DNA of 64,000 bases from Ananas comosus (GCF_001540865.1 NC_033644.1:6540751-6604750), one strand, 5' to 3'; positions 48,901 to 60,581 are shown, numbered from the stretch's first letter. Numbers and translations: made by a program. Notes: a model not told the origin generated them from the sequence alone.

Positions 48901-49335
48901 CTCTAAATTTCGGACGGAGGGGTCGGTGAGGGCGTGGCCGCGCGAGGGCGGAGCCGCCGCGGAAAGCTCGTCGGGCCGCCAGAGCCTCATGGTCTCGTCG
49001 AGTGAGCCTGTGAGGAGGAGCGCGGGGCGGGAGTTGGTGGCAGGGACCCACGTCGCCGCCCAGATCGACTCGTCGTGGGCGTTCTCCACCGATCTGAGCC
49101 TCGCAAGCTTCGTGGCCGCACCCCACCCCCCACGATCGAGAGAGCTAGGGTTTCGAGGAAGGGGAGAGATCGAAGGGATAAAGGGGATCGAAGAAAAGGG
49201 GCGGAGAGGAGACGAGAAGAGGAGAGATAGGGGGAGCAACCGGATCGAAGCGGCGCAAGGAATAATAGGTGCTATCGAAGAGGCGGGGGGTACAAAGTGG
49301 AGACGCGTAAGGAGATGAAGCGGTGGATTCAATTA
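48901..49335 (-). pseudogene. VIP3/SKI8-like WD40 first-exon fragment with 5' leader
   Basis: The minus strand reads KLARLRSVENAHDESIWAAT, then a WD40 blade ending LLTGSLDETMRLWRPDEL. This is the N-terminus of the SKI8/VIP3 WD-repeat protein (Paf1 complex and exosome cofactor). Where the start methionine codon would be, 49113-49111 reads ACG, and no ATG lies in frame upstream to about 49332. Similarity stops after ..GHAL; then TDPSVRNLE leads to a GT donor at 48900-48899. Only the first of about seven blades is present, so it is a captured fragment, GC-rich against an AT-rich background, with its 5' leader (49114-49335). Confidence 0.8.
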
Positions 49336-49399
49336 AGCTAAGACTTAAGGTAATTATGCCACATGGATTCAATTACAGGGATTAATAGGTTTATATAGA

Positions 49400-49840
49400 T
49401 AACTAGTCTAACTCTTATACTTTATTGTCCATGATTTTGTAGGTATCATACGGGTTGTTGTGTGCTAATGCCCTGTGCGAGTTAGAAAAATCCTATCCAT
49501 TCGGCAGGTTTGTTGCACGCGCCTGGAAAGTTCCCACAACATAACATTAATTTTATAATTCCACTACAAAATAACAAAATGTGCAAATGTAGGCTTCCTC
49601 AGGTATTGCCTTTTATTTGTTAAATAAAATATTCATACAAAAAAGTATATAATCGGATCGTAGATTACTCACAATCATTGCATCAATGATGTTCTAACCA
49701 ATAACAAAAAAGTAAAAACTGCAAAATTTTATTTTTTGCTTCTTTAGAGAGTCAACACACAATCTATGTTGCATCACAATCGAGTCAAACATAAATAAGA
49801 ATAAAGAAGTCCATTCGACGGCATGACTGGGCAAATCTGT
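49400..49840. other. 3' flank of the RING gene
   Basis: AT-rich. AATAAA on the minus strand at 49617-49612 could be the poly(A) signal for the RING-H2 gene, about 225 bp after its stop. No other feature is seen. Confidence 0.35.
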
Positions 49841-52800
49841 TTATGGCCCAAAAACCTCCTCCTTACACAGTGGGCAGATCTGTTTCAGCAACAAGTTGAA
49901 AACTTTAGATCTTACCATGAATAAATTGCTCTATTCACATTACAATAAATACACAGGGCTTGTGAAAGTTGATAATGATCCAAATTCTCAAAGAAGAAGA
50001 AGAAGAAAGAAAGAGAAAACTGAGCTATAACTGATCACTTATTTATTTATTTAGACTGTCAAATGGTTAGACCAGTAATTAATGGTTTTATACAAAGATA
50101 ATATTTGAAATGAGCATATGCATTGATTTAATAACATGATGCAAACAGATTATAAAATTTGTAATTTGTCTAAGATATATACGTAAGATTGCTCCATTAA
50201 ATCAAAATATATGTCAAAAAAAAAAAAAAAAAACTTTCCAAGATGATTATGGTATTTCATTTTGTTGTTGCTTACACTAAAAAGTTTTGCTTAGGTTAAA
50301 CTCTGCGATCATGATGTTATTCCATTGAAACCTTACAAGAACCTATATTGATATTGTAGCGCAATAGAAAAGAATTTACGTACCTTGTTGATCTTCAACC
50401 ATGGAGTTATACAGTCTGCATGGTAAACATGATTACACGGTCGTAAATATATTCGCCATTGTCCGTTTCTATATTCTGACAAACAGATTGCGCATCTGCA
50501 GTAAGAAAAGACCATTATCAAAAGGGAATGAAGTACCAAACAAACAATCCATGTAAAACATAAATATTGCAACAAAAGATTAATTCAATTTAGTAAAAGT
50601 TCACAGAAGCACAACATCCTCAAGCGTCCTAATAATATCATCAAATTTATACTTTTTATTGATCACTTGTATTCCGGATCAGTGGGTTCACCCGCAGAAC
50701 ATGCACAAGAAAGGCCACCGGAATTTCATATTTCATTCTTGAAACTAAAATACATGACAACTCCTTTTAATTTAAACATCATCATAATTGTATCTGACAG
50801 AACTCAAATTAGTAGTGAAAATAAAAAAAAAAAAAAAAACTATACATAAACCTTGTAACATTTAAAATATTTGGACATTCCAATCTCAACTTTTCAAACT
50901 TGATTTACATAAACCTATGTTTAAGTTAGACAATAAATAATGAATGTTCAAGTAACTTAATAGATTCTGACTGTATTTGGTATACAATTTCATGCTTAAT
51001 ATTGATGCATGATAAAATATTGTTTTGTCATCATAACTTGACTGATCTCCAAAATTGGTTTAAGAGTTTTATATTGTTCCCGACAATTATGAAAGTGTCT
51101 ACAATTGAAGTAATGCTGGATGCTAATAATGGATATTACAACTGATCTCGGAGGATCTAGCAAGATAGTCAAGTTTCACGTAGGGACAGACATCAGCGTC
51201 CTTAATTTAGAGGGCAAATATTCCCCATAGGGCTCCAATTGAGGAGACGATCTTATCTTCGCACTTCCAGATTGAAGAGAAATAGATAGGTTGGCAACCA
51301 AATTTATTCTAAAGCTTTGGAGCATTTCGCTGAGAACTCCAAAGTTGCAATCAAAGTTAGCTAGGCCTTCAATTTATAGAAACATTGACCATGAATAATT
51401 TCTTATCCATAAGAAATAAGAGTTTGTTCTAAGTCGATTTTGATGCAATTAACTCTTTCGAGATATGATGTATGAATATCTTTTTTTTCCCTAAAGAATT
51501 AGGAGGCTGTTTTAAATCAATTTTCATATAGAGATACACTTTTAAGATATAATATAAGCGGTTTGACCTTATATAAACTGAAGATACAAATTTCGAGAAC
51601 CATTGAAGATTCTTGATTTTGTGCCGCCTTAGTAGAAATAGGACTCAAGGCCTTATCTACAGAACCCTTTATAATCAATTGTTAATAAAATGGATTAATG
51701 GCACCATTAGTCCCCAACCTTTTCACCTTTTTTTCACTTTACTCCCAACCTTTTTTTTTTTTTTGTGCAATCTAGTCTCCAACCTTTTCATTACAATTAG
51801 GTTCCAACCATTAAGAATGCTGTTAAAATTGACGGAGTGCGCAATGTCAGCGCCAACACCTACGTGGCTTCTCTAGCCACCAAAGGAAAAAAAAAAAAAA
51901 AGAAAAAAAAAAAAAAAAAAGAAAAAGATGAAAAGGTAGGGGAACAGTTGTGGAATTGAACTTAAAATTTTAAATTTAAACAAAAAATTTGAAATTAGGA
52001 TTAGAATTAGAATTTAAATCCAGTATTTTGATTTAAAATAAATTAGAAAATTTGCATTAGAATTCAAATTTTGAATTTGAATTTTCATTTCAAATTTTAG
52101 AATTTAACATTCATATTCGGAATCAATATTAATTGACTCTAAGTTTGAATTCGAACTCATAATCAAAATTTGAATTTTAAATTTAAATTTTAAATCTAAA
52201 TATGACTTTCTTATTTGAATTCGACAACTCAATTACATTTCAAAATTTAAATTCAAAATGAAAAATTGAATTTGAATTTAAAATAGTAAATTCTAAATCT
52301 GAATGTGAATTTCGATTGATATTTGAATTAAAACTATGAATTTGGGATTTGACTAAAATTTAGAGTCAATATTTTTTCCAAATACCAAAAATAATTTTCA
52401 AAATTTATAATCAAAATTCAAGTCTTATTTTATTGTCAAATTTAAAATTTGAATTACAATCAAATTTCTAATTGAAGTTAAATAAAAAATTGTAGCTATA
52501 AATTCAAATTTTAATTTTTAATTTTTAGATTTTTCGTTTAAATTAAAATTTTAATTCTAATTGCATCATTGATCTCCAACCTTTTCTCATTTTTTTCACT
52601 TTGGTCCCTGGCGCTGACGTAGAACAATCAGTTTAATTCTAATTGCACCATTGATCCCCATTCTTTTCAAATTTTTCTCTCTGGTCCCTAGCACTGACAT
52701 TGCGCAGTTAGTCAATTTTAATAGCCCTTTTAACAATTGAAACCTAATTATAATGAAATGAAAAGGTTGGGGACTTGATTGCAAAAATAAAAGGTTGGGC

Positions 52801-53983
52801 GACCAAAGTGAAAAAAAAAAAATGCAAATTAAGTTAGAGATCAACAGTACAATTAGCCCTAATAAAATTGAGCAATCTTCCACTCCCAAGCTTCTTTTAT
52901 GGAGATCATAGATCAGCATCAACATACGGACCTTTATTTAGATATCTTCTTACACATCTCAAAAAACTATCTACCTTAGAATCATACTGAATAAGATATT
53001 CTAGCATCCAAAAGGTCTGAGTGAGTTGATAGTTATGCTCCGAATTACTAATTTGCACAAAACAGGATGTAGAACAGACAAACATAGGAAACTAGTATAT
53101 AGCGTACGTTGTTCAAAAACATGAAAGGATATATGGAAAATAAGAACTTCAGATATATTAAAATTGGTAAGTTTCTAGATAGCAGAATATCTACCTATGA
53201 TGTACGCAATAATTCAGATACATGAATATGGAAGGAACTAGTTGAAACATACTTGTCATTATTCCGTTCTCTTGAGAAGAAGCCACGCTCATACTTTTCA
53301 ATCGGCAAGTAGGAGATAACCTCATCAGATAATCCTCTACTTTCATTGCCTACTTCTTCCACTAATGATGCTCTTTCCTTCAATAGCAAAAGAAATGGCT
53401 TATCTAATTTAGAGATATATAGACCAAAACTATGAAGTTCACAAAAAAATATGCAGAAGAATCGAGCTATATAACTCCGTTTGTAAGTTGTTTTCGATGA
53501 TGGGACATCTGATTCGACGATTGGCTCCGCTAGATATGATCTACACTATTAGAACTATTTAGAAATCAAAATTTATAATTTTTTGATTTCATTTGCCTAG
53601 TGAACAAGTAGCCTCAAAATGAACGGCTGAAAATAAAAATCTTATAAAAAATAATTATAAAAGACTCAAATTTCAAATTGAAAGTATTGTTATTGCTTTT
53701 GATGTTAACTAGAATTTTCTGTTAAAGTTTCATGTAATTTGAATTCTTCTACACCGTTGAACTTACAAACATGACATATCGGCCGTTAAAATAGTCACTT
53801 TTTAGACCCTTTGATCACTTGGTAAACGATGTAAAAAAATTATGAAATTTGTCTTCTAATTAGCTCTAATACCGTAGATCATATTTAACGGAACCGATCG
53901 TCGAATCGGATGTCCTATCATCGAAAAAATTTACAAGTACAAAGGCCTTTGTGCTTTCGAAAGCACAGGAGGCGTACTCTATG

Positions 53984-54059
<76 letters not shown>

Positions 54060-57000
54060 GTCTCCTACGCTTTCGATAGGACAGAAGCCTCCGTACTTGT
54101 AAGTTATTTTCTATGATAAGGCATCCGATTCGACGACAGGTTCAATTAGGTATAATCTACGCTATTGGAACTATTTAGAAATCAAATTTTATAATTTTTC
54201 AACATCATTTACCAAGTGATAGTCTCAAAAATGACTACTTTAACGGTTGATGTGACGTGTTTTTAAGTTCAATGGTATAGAACACTCTAAATTACATGAA
54301 ACTTTAATAGAAAATTTTACTTAACATCAATAGCTAGATCAATGTTTCTGATTTGAAATTTGAGTCTTTCATCATTTTTTATGAGATTTTTATTTTTAGC
54401 CGTTCATTTTGAGGCTAACCATTTACTAGATAAATGAAGTTCAAAAATTGTGAAATTTGGTTTCTACATATAGTTCCAATAGTGTAGATCATGTCTAACG
54501 GAACTGATATGCATTAATATTACATAAATAAAACGATTACATGATAAGTTTTTGATGTAACGCTACAAAAAAGACTAAAAAAACCAAAATGCTTACTTAC
54601 GTAGTACCTTTTTAGTGTAAAGAAGTGACAAAATATGAGGAAATTTTAAATAAAAATTTTTAGTAGTAAAATAATCGATATTGTCATCGAATATGAAATT
54701 TCAACACACTAGTTTGTGTGGAAAGTCCTTAATTATCTCACTTAGGCCGGCACTCTCATAATCCATAATAAAGATCACTGAAAAGTACGTGATATTCATG
54801 TAGCGTTTGGTTCAGGTATAAGCAAGAACTAGCTATTACAGGGATAGGTACAAGTATGGGGATAAGAAAAATAGCGTTTGGATGAAAATTGGGTTGTTCT
54901 CGGGAATAAGAAAAATAGCGTTTGAATAGATAATATGGAATAAGAAAAATAGTAGGTAGTTATATATAAAAAATGGAGGTATTGGTGGGGATAGTTATAC
55001 CTGGTTATTATAGGTAACCGAGAATTACTATTCTGGGGTAAAAAATTAGCGTTTGGGTATAAAGGGGGGGATAAGGGGTTATTCCACCCCTTATCCCCAA
55101 TCCAAACACTAAAGGAAGAAGTAAAATTAAATTGGTATAAAAGAAAAGTCAAATTCATTTGTTTTAAACTCTAAACCGTAAACCCTAAAATCCTAAATCA
55201 ATTATTAATTTTACTGGATGTCATGTACCTCATATGTCATATTATCTGGATCATTGTCATCTTGCCTCGCTACCTGCATCACAACAATTTCACAATTAAC
55301 ATAACATATGCAACATCTCTTGATCCCTAAAGTGTAGATTGTGAACTGCAAAAAATTTTTGATACATATATACACCTCTGCTAAGCTATTGGAAGGATTG
55401 GATTCATTGATTGGTGAGGGAGACTCCACTGCGAGAATATCGAAGATTGCAAATACAATATTAGCATGCCATAAACATTTCTTAGTATTTAGTACATATG
55501 TCCATAAAACTGAAAAATTAGAACACTTGAATTTATAGTGACTTTGTTAGATCTTTCTGATAAAAGAACGCGTGAGATGTTAAAACTTCTTCGAAAACAT
55601 ACAATGCCAACATTAAGAATTCTTTTCATTCTTAAAAGCATTAGTTTTAATATTTCAATGAGGGTAAATTAAACTTTATGTCCACAAACTATGAGACGTG
55701 ATATTTCTATCCTCAAACTGTAATTTGTTGCAATTTCTAGCTCGATTTTTTAAATTGTTGCAATCAAGTCCTATGAACTTTTTAGATGACGTGGGAGTCA
55801 TGTGGCATCTTAGTTATTGTTGCTTCATTAATAATAATGCCGTCATAACACTTCTATATTAATGACACGTCAGTATTTTGTTAATGCAGGATTTGATTGC
55901 AACAATTTAGAAAGTTGGAGCAAAAAATTGCTAGCAAAATGAAAGTTTAAGGAGTAAAGTGTAACGCGCATCATTGTTTAAGGACCAAAAGTGTAATTAA
56001 CCCTTTTAACAACAACAATTTTTTCACTCTAAATAAAAAAACAAAATTCATAATTTCACTTTATCTGCAAGTTTTGATTTTTTTATTGAGGAACAACAAC
56101 ATTAATTAGCATTGTCAAGAATATAGTAATACTATGTTCAACGTATTACAAGTTTAAGCTAATATTACATTAGAAATTCTATCATGTTGTTAAGAAAGTA
56201 AATACATAATAGTAAAGATGATTCAAACCAAATTACCGTCAAATTCACTAGAAGAAGTATCTGAATCCCACTCTTCAATTTGAAGTTGCCTAGCTAGAGC
56301 TTCATCGAGTGATAAGTGTTCTCGAATTGTATTTGCTTGTGAAGAGTTCTCGGGGTTACCATGATTGATTATGCCCCTACTACTTGAAGCTCTAGTATGA
56401 TCATTCTGAGAATTTTCAATCAGTGATTGATGAATAGACTCCTGTAATGAATAGAAAAGTCAAATTAATTTGTTTTAAACTCTAAACCGTAAACCCTGAA
56501 ACCCTAAATCAATTATTAATTTTACTGGATGTCATGTACCTCATATGTCATATTATCTAGATCATTGTCATCTTGCCTCGCTACCTGCATCACAACAATT
56601 TCACAATTAACATAACATATGCAACATCTCTTGATCCCTAAAGTGTAGATTGTGAATTGCAAAATTTTTTTGATACATATATACACCTCTGCTAAGCTAT
56701 TGGAAGGATTGGATTCATTGATTGGTGAGGGAGACTCCACTGCGAGAATATCGAAGATTGCAAATACAATATTAGCATGCCATAAACATTTCTTAGTATT
56801 TAGTACATATGTCCATAAAACTGAAAAATTAGAACACTTGAATTTATAGTGACTTTGTTAGATCTTTCTGATAAAAGAATGCATGAGATGTTAAAACTTC
56901 TTCGAAAACATACAATGCCAACATTAAGAATTCTTTTCATTCTTAAAAGCATTAGTTTTAATATTTCAATGAGGGTAAATTAAACTTTATGTCCACAAAC

Positions 57001-58934
57001 TATGAGACGTGATATTTCTATCCTCAAACTTTAATTTGTAGCAATTTCTAGCTCGATTTTTTAAATTGTTGCAATCAAGTCCTATGAACTTTTTAGATGA
57101 TGTGGGAGTGATGTGGCATCTTAGTTATTGTTGCTTCATTAATAATAATGCCGTCATATCACTTCTATATTAATGACACGTCAGTATTTTGTTAATGCAG
57201 GATTTGATTGCAACAATTTAGAAAGTTGGAGCCAAAAATTGCTAGAAAAATTAAAGTTTAAGGAGTAAAGTGTAACGCGCATCATTGTTTGAGGACCAAA
57301 AGTGTAATTTACCCTTTTAACAACAACAATTTTTTCACTCTAAATAAAAAAACAAAATTCATAATTTCACTTTATCTGCAAGTTTTGATTTTTTTATTGA
57401 GGAACAACAACATTAATTAGCATTGTCAAGAATATAGTAATACTATGTTCAACGTATTACAAGTTTAAGCTAATATTACATTAGAAATTCTATCATGTTG
57501 TTAAGAAAGTAAATACATAATAGTAAAGATGATTCAAACCAAATTACCGTCAAATTCACTAGAAGAAGTATCTGAATCCCACTCTTCAATTTGAAGTTGC
57601 CTAGCTAGAGCTTCATTGAGTAATAAGTGTTCTCGAATTGTATTTGCTTGTGAAGAGTTCTCGGGGTTACCATGATTGATTATGCCCCTACTACTTGAAG
57701 CTCTAGTATGATCATTCTGAGAATTTTCAATCAGTGATTGATGAATAGACTCCTGTAATGAATAATCAATTAATATAACCTGATGACACTGTTGAATCGT
57801 TGGCACTAACCGTTAATTCTAAAAGCTCGAGCTGTTAGAAATACACAATCAATTCACTTAAAGGGTACAGAAACAGCGGCCACGAGTCTCGATTGTGACT
57901 CGACCCAATCAGCCTCATGCCACTTCGAACATGACTCGGCCCAACCCAGCCTCATGCCATTTCGAATATGACTCGATCCAACCCAACCTCCCGCCATATG
58001 ACAGGATGCTGACCCATTTAAGCCAAGAAACACTAATTGTGAATAGGGAAGTAGTAAACTTTTTGTTCAAAAAAAAACCATTCACTCTCAGTATAGATTA
58101 TCTTACAATTCTCGATAATCAAAGAAAAAGAGGCTTGACAGATTGAAAGGTCGCGAATTAAAAAGACATTAGAGTCTCAAATATATTTTATCTGTTTTGA
58201 TTCAATCCAGCTTAGAAGAAGTAAGAGAGTATTGTATTTTAGTTCGTTGCTTACGAACCATAAGCATAACTGTCATGACGAAAGAAGCTAATAAGACATG
58301 TTCTACTCCCTTGAGAACAGGACAGTAGTAATTCAGTTGATTGGACTTGAATTTGCTAAAGAGAAAAGCACTCAACAAGTCTGCTTTAAAAACCTAGCCT
58401 ATATTGGCAATATAGCAAATTTAAGACAATGAGACCTCTCTTGATAACTGCTGAAGGAATAAAATGATGCACACATCTGTATCAAAACCCCCTTGGTCGA
58501 AATTTTTCATTAGCATGTTCATTTAATTATCAACCTAAAAGCAGCCTTTCAAACTACAACAGTTAGATTCATATCTACTAATAGATAGTAAATAACACTT
58601 TACAAAATTAAAATATTTTACCAATCTATTACATTGAGATTTTTAAATCTCGTAGGTTTGAATAGGTCCAAACTTTGTCATTGATGATATGTTGAAGTCC
58701 TCTACCATTCTCCATGATTCCAAACTTGATTTAAGTAACCCAATCATGCATTTTTGTTTAGAGAATTTCATTCACAGAGGCAAGCAAACACACCTGATCT
58801 TGAAGAACTTCGCCGAGAGAACGATCAGCGAGATCATGTTCACTATCAAAGTGCTCTTGCCACTCATTTGTAGGTGTGTTTACATATTGTGAAACCATTT
58901 CTTGCTTTGCCTTTGTTTCAAATCCGATGGCCAT
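49841..58934 (-). CDS. RING-H2 E3 ubiquitin ligase, BIG BROTHER-like (spliced)
   Basis: Exons, minus strand: 1, 58934-58794; 2, 57752-57548; 3, 56739-56687; 4, 56584-56540; a second set 2' 56441-56237, 3' 55428-55376, 4' 55273-55229; 5, 53377-53253; 6, 50495-50384; 7, 49879-49841. All joints are GT..AG and in phase. The protein starts MAIGFETKAKQ and ends ICPLCKEEVFGP. The RING-H2 ligands are CAIC in exon 6, then CNHVYHADC, then CPLC in exon 7, with family spacing. ESRGLSDEVISYLPIEKY before the RING and ALARQLQIEEW upstream resemble the growth regulator BIG BROTHER. Expected role: E2-dependent ubiquitin transfer limiting organ growth (inferred). One set of exons 2-4 gives 239 aa, both sets 340 aa. 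ATG at 58934 is the first in-frame ATG. Confidence 0.85.
51692..52859. mobile_element. Mutator-like non-autonomous element in intron 5
   Basis: Long inverted ends of about 150-180 bp (left GGATTAATGGCACCATTAGT, right ..CAGTACAATTAGCCC) are flanked by a perfect 9-bp duplication TAATAAAAT (51683-51691 and 52860-52868). A 9-bp duplication and long TIRs define Mutator-like elements. The interior (51950-52560) is A/T-rich with AAATTTGAATTT-type motifs and no transposase. Confidence 0.85.
53462..54515. mobile_element. Pair of fold-back MITEs around an (AT)n(GA)n tract
   Basis: Two related elements (53462-53945 and 54095-54515), each with inverted arms (GATTCGACGATTGGCTCCG .. CCGATCGTCGAATC), sit on either side of a microsatellite (53985-54056). 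The outer sequences (GTGCTTTCGAAAGCACAGGA / TACGCTTTCGATAGGACAG) are inverted too, so the whole unit can fold. It lies in the intron between exons 4' and 5. Relatives are at 27790-28210 and 61330-61810. Confidence 0.7.
54801..55111. mobile_element. Tourist-like MITE
   Basis: The ends TAGCGTTTGGTTCAGG and CCCCAATCCAAACACTA are inverted copies. Inside the right end is a GGGTATAAAGGGGGGGATAA segment almost identical to the one in the MITE at 1328-2013, so the two belong together. It lies immediately left of the duplicated exon block and is not duplicated with it. Confidence 0.75.
55660..56008. mobile_element. MULE-like inverted-repeat element in intron 2' (copy A)
   Basis: The left end GGGTAAATTAAACTTTATGT and right end ..AAAAGTGTAATTAACCC are inverted copies. 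The interior has TTGTTGCAATTTCTAGCTCG and its reverse. No coding sequence. The second copy at 56971-57319 exists because the exon block was duplicated afterwards. Confidence 0.6.
56971..57319. mobile_element. MULE-like inverted-repeat element in intron 2 (copy B)
   Basis: The same element as 55660-56008, carried along by the tandem duplication, with a few substitutions. Confidence 0.6.
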
Positions 58935-58970
58935 GATGATCGACAAGCTTTGGATTTCAATCCGCTAATC
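58935..58970 (-). other. 5' UTR part of RING gene coding exon 1
   Basis: A splice acceptor (CGCTTCAG, 58978-58971) precedes GATTAGCGG and then the ATG at 58934. It would join the noncoding exon at 61039-61092. Confidence 0.5.
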
Positions 58971-59461
58971 CTGAAGCGTCACAACGATCAAATCAGACGA
59001 AGCCAACATAAATCATCGATATTATATCTAATAAATTGGAAAGAAACATCTGTTACATAATTGCAAAGTAGCATCCCCATACAAGGTGGATAAATTAGTA
59101 GCAGCTTTGTTATAGATATATGCAGAAAAGCAGCAGCTTTTGCATTTATCACTAGCAAGGAAGAAATAGAGATTTATTAATTAGATGTATAACCTGCATA
59201 TCATTGACTAGTTCAGCTCTTTGTTAGAGTCAAAATTTAAATAATTTTATAAGCTATTCATATAAAAAGTTAAAATTTGCATCATATAGAAATAAGAACA
59301 TGAAGAGAAACAATCTAATGATAGCATATCATATCCCACTGTTAACACCATGCAATGCTTTATTAGAGAAAAACTACATAATCCGCCTTTTTTATAAGCA
59401 CAAAAATAAGAAACAAAAGTATATATAGAGCCAGAATAATGAGAGCAAAAGCAGTATTCTT

Positions 59462-59765
59462 TTTTTTTTGAGAAATAGGTAGCAAACTACCTGCTTCATT
59501 CATTAAGTTAAATGAACTGAGCGTACATGTTGGAAGCAGCTAAGGCTTCCGAGATACAGGCAAAAAAATGGAGGGGGGGGTGACAAGCAAAAGATGAGGG
59601 CGGAGGCAGGGGAAGAAAAGAAATAAAGAAAAGAAGAAAAGAAAGTAAGGAGCACTTTACAGCACGGCTGACCAGCTACTCATGAGTAGTTTGACACACT
59701 CTAGCGAACGAGAAGCGTTGAGTACCGATCCACGAAAGATAGAGTGATTTCTATCCCTAAATAAG
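59462..59765 (-). mobile_element. 5'-truncated LINE insertion
   Basis: A poly-T run and the LINE 3' tail (GAGAAATAGGTAGCAAACTA) on the left, with a 12-bp target duplication AGCAGTATTCTT (59450-59461 and 59766-59777), show a minus-strand retroposon of 304 bp, poly-A included. The tail hairpin is kept as GGTAG..CTACC. No reverse transcriptase frame remains. Confidence 0.85.
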
Positions 59766-60156
59766 AGCAGTATTCTTAAAACGCCTAAATAAGAGAGGTA
59801 ACAGAACAAGTGAAGATTGGGAATTATTCAAATGAACAGTGGATGAGGGGAATTAAATTTACCAAAAAGATTGATACGGCAGAAAACAACATAGAAATAA
59901 TCTTAGCAAAAAGAGAATTAATCCAATAATCAACTGATAGAGTGATTCTAGACAGCTAAAACTTTGCTTTTGTCTCTTCCTAACGTGTTTTCAATTCTTG
60001 TTGTGTAGAAACTTACAAACTGGATAACCAACATATTCAGAAATCGAAATCGGATCGGGGTTGCTTGCTTTTATGAAATTATCCTACTCTAAATAGATAA
60101 GAAACCAAACTTAAACTCTGTGATCAATCCTACTATCAGAAAATTAGACTAAGTAG

Positions 60157-60535
60157 TGTTAAATATAAAAATATATAAGTATCATTTTCTAACGGCTTAA
60201 GCTTTTAGAGTATAGCAGTCATTTCATATGGTTTCAGAGCAGGAGGTTCTAAGTTCAAGTCGTGTTAGACTTCTACCATTATTAATTTCCTACTATTTAA
60301 TTCAAGTCCACGTTATGGGCCTTTCAAAAAAATCTCGAGTCTAGACGTGAGGGGAATTGTTAAATATAAAATATAGGTTAAGCTTTTACAGTATAACGAT
60401 TATTTTACATGGTATCAGGGCAGAAAATTCGGAGTTCGAGTTACGCCAAACTCCTGGCATTAAATATATAAACAATGTCCTCTGACAGCTTAACCTTTTA
60501 GTGGACAGTTATTTCACATAGTAACTAATGCTTTG
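60157..60535 (+). mobile_element. TRIM-like miniature LTR retrotransposon array
   Basis: A short LTR (60157-60228, TGTTAAATATAAAA..) is followed by the primer site TGGTTTCAGAGC (60229-60240), about 105 bp of noncoding internal sequence, the purine tract GTGAGGGGAA (60347-60356) and a second LTR (60358-60409) with another primer site TGGTATCAGGG. A third partial LTR follows near 60475-60535. No protein is encoded. Confidence 0.7.
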
Positions 60536-60581
60536 CTTTAGATATATAAATATATATAGTAACTAATGCTTTAATTGCTTT

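Larger units (their letters stand above)
46570..49399 (-). mobile_element. Probable gene-capturing Helitron
   Basis: Read on the minus strand, the element starts TCTATATAAACC (49399) and ends with a GC-rich hairpin ACCCGCCGCATCGCGTGGGT (46600-46581), 10 nt before CTAG (46573-46570). A 5' TC and a 3' hairpin about 10-12 nt before CTRR, inserted between A and T, are the Helitron hallmarks; the flanks are A (minus, at 49400) and T (at 46569), as expected. No RepHel gene is present, so it would be non-autonomous. It carries PREP and VIP3 fragments, both in its own sense orientation. A single N at 46916 separates two 59-bp imperfect repeats. Confidence 0.65.
55143..57763. repeat. 1311-bp tandem duplication containing exons 2-4 of the RING gene
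   Basis: Copy A (55143-56453) and copy B (56454-57763) are almost identical, offset by exactly 1311 bp, starting GAAAAGTCAAATT. Each carries exon 2 (205 bp), exon 3 (53 bp) and exon 4 (45 bp) plus a MULE-like repeat in the intron. Coding differences are few: REHLSLDEAL in A against REHLLLNEAL in B, and NDPDN in A against NDLDN in B. The 303-bp exon set is divisible by three, and the joint creates a 98-bp intron (56539-56442) with GT and AG ends. Confidence 0.9.

Noticed and set aside
48926..49318. Plus-strand 130-codon frame
   Set aside because: It is the antisense shadow of the GC-rich VIP3 leader and first exon.
58932..58946. RING protein start at 58946
   Set aside because: That codon is TTG. 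The first ATG in frame is at 58934, in a good ATGG context.
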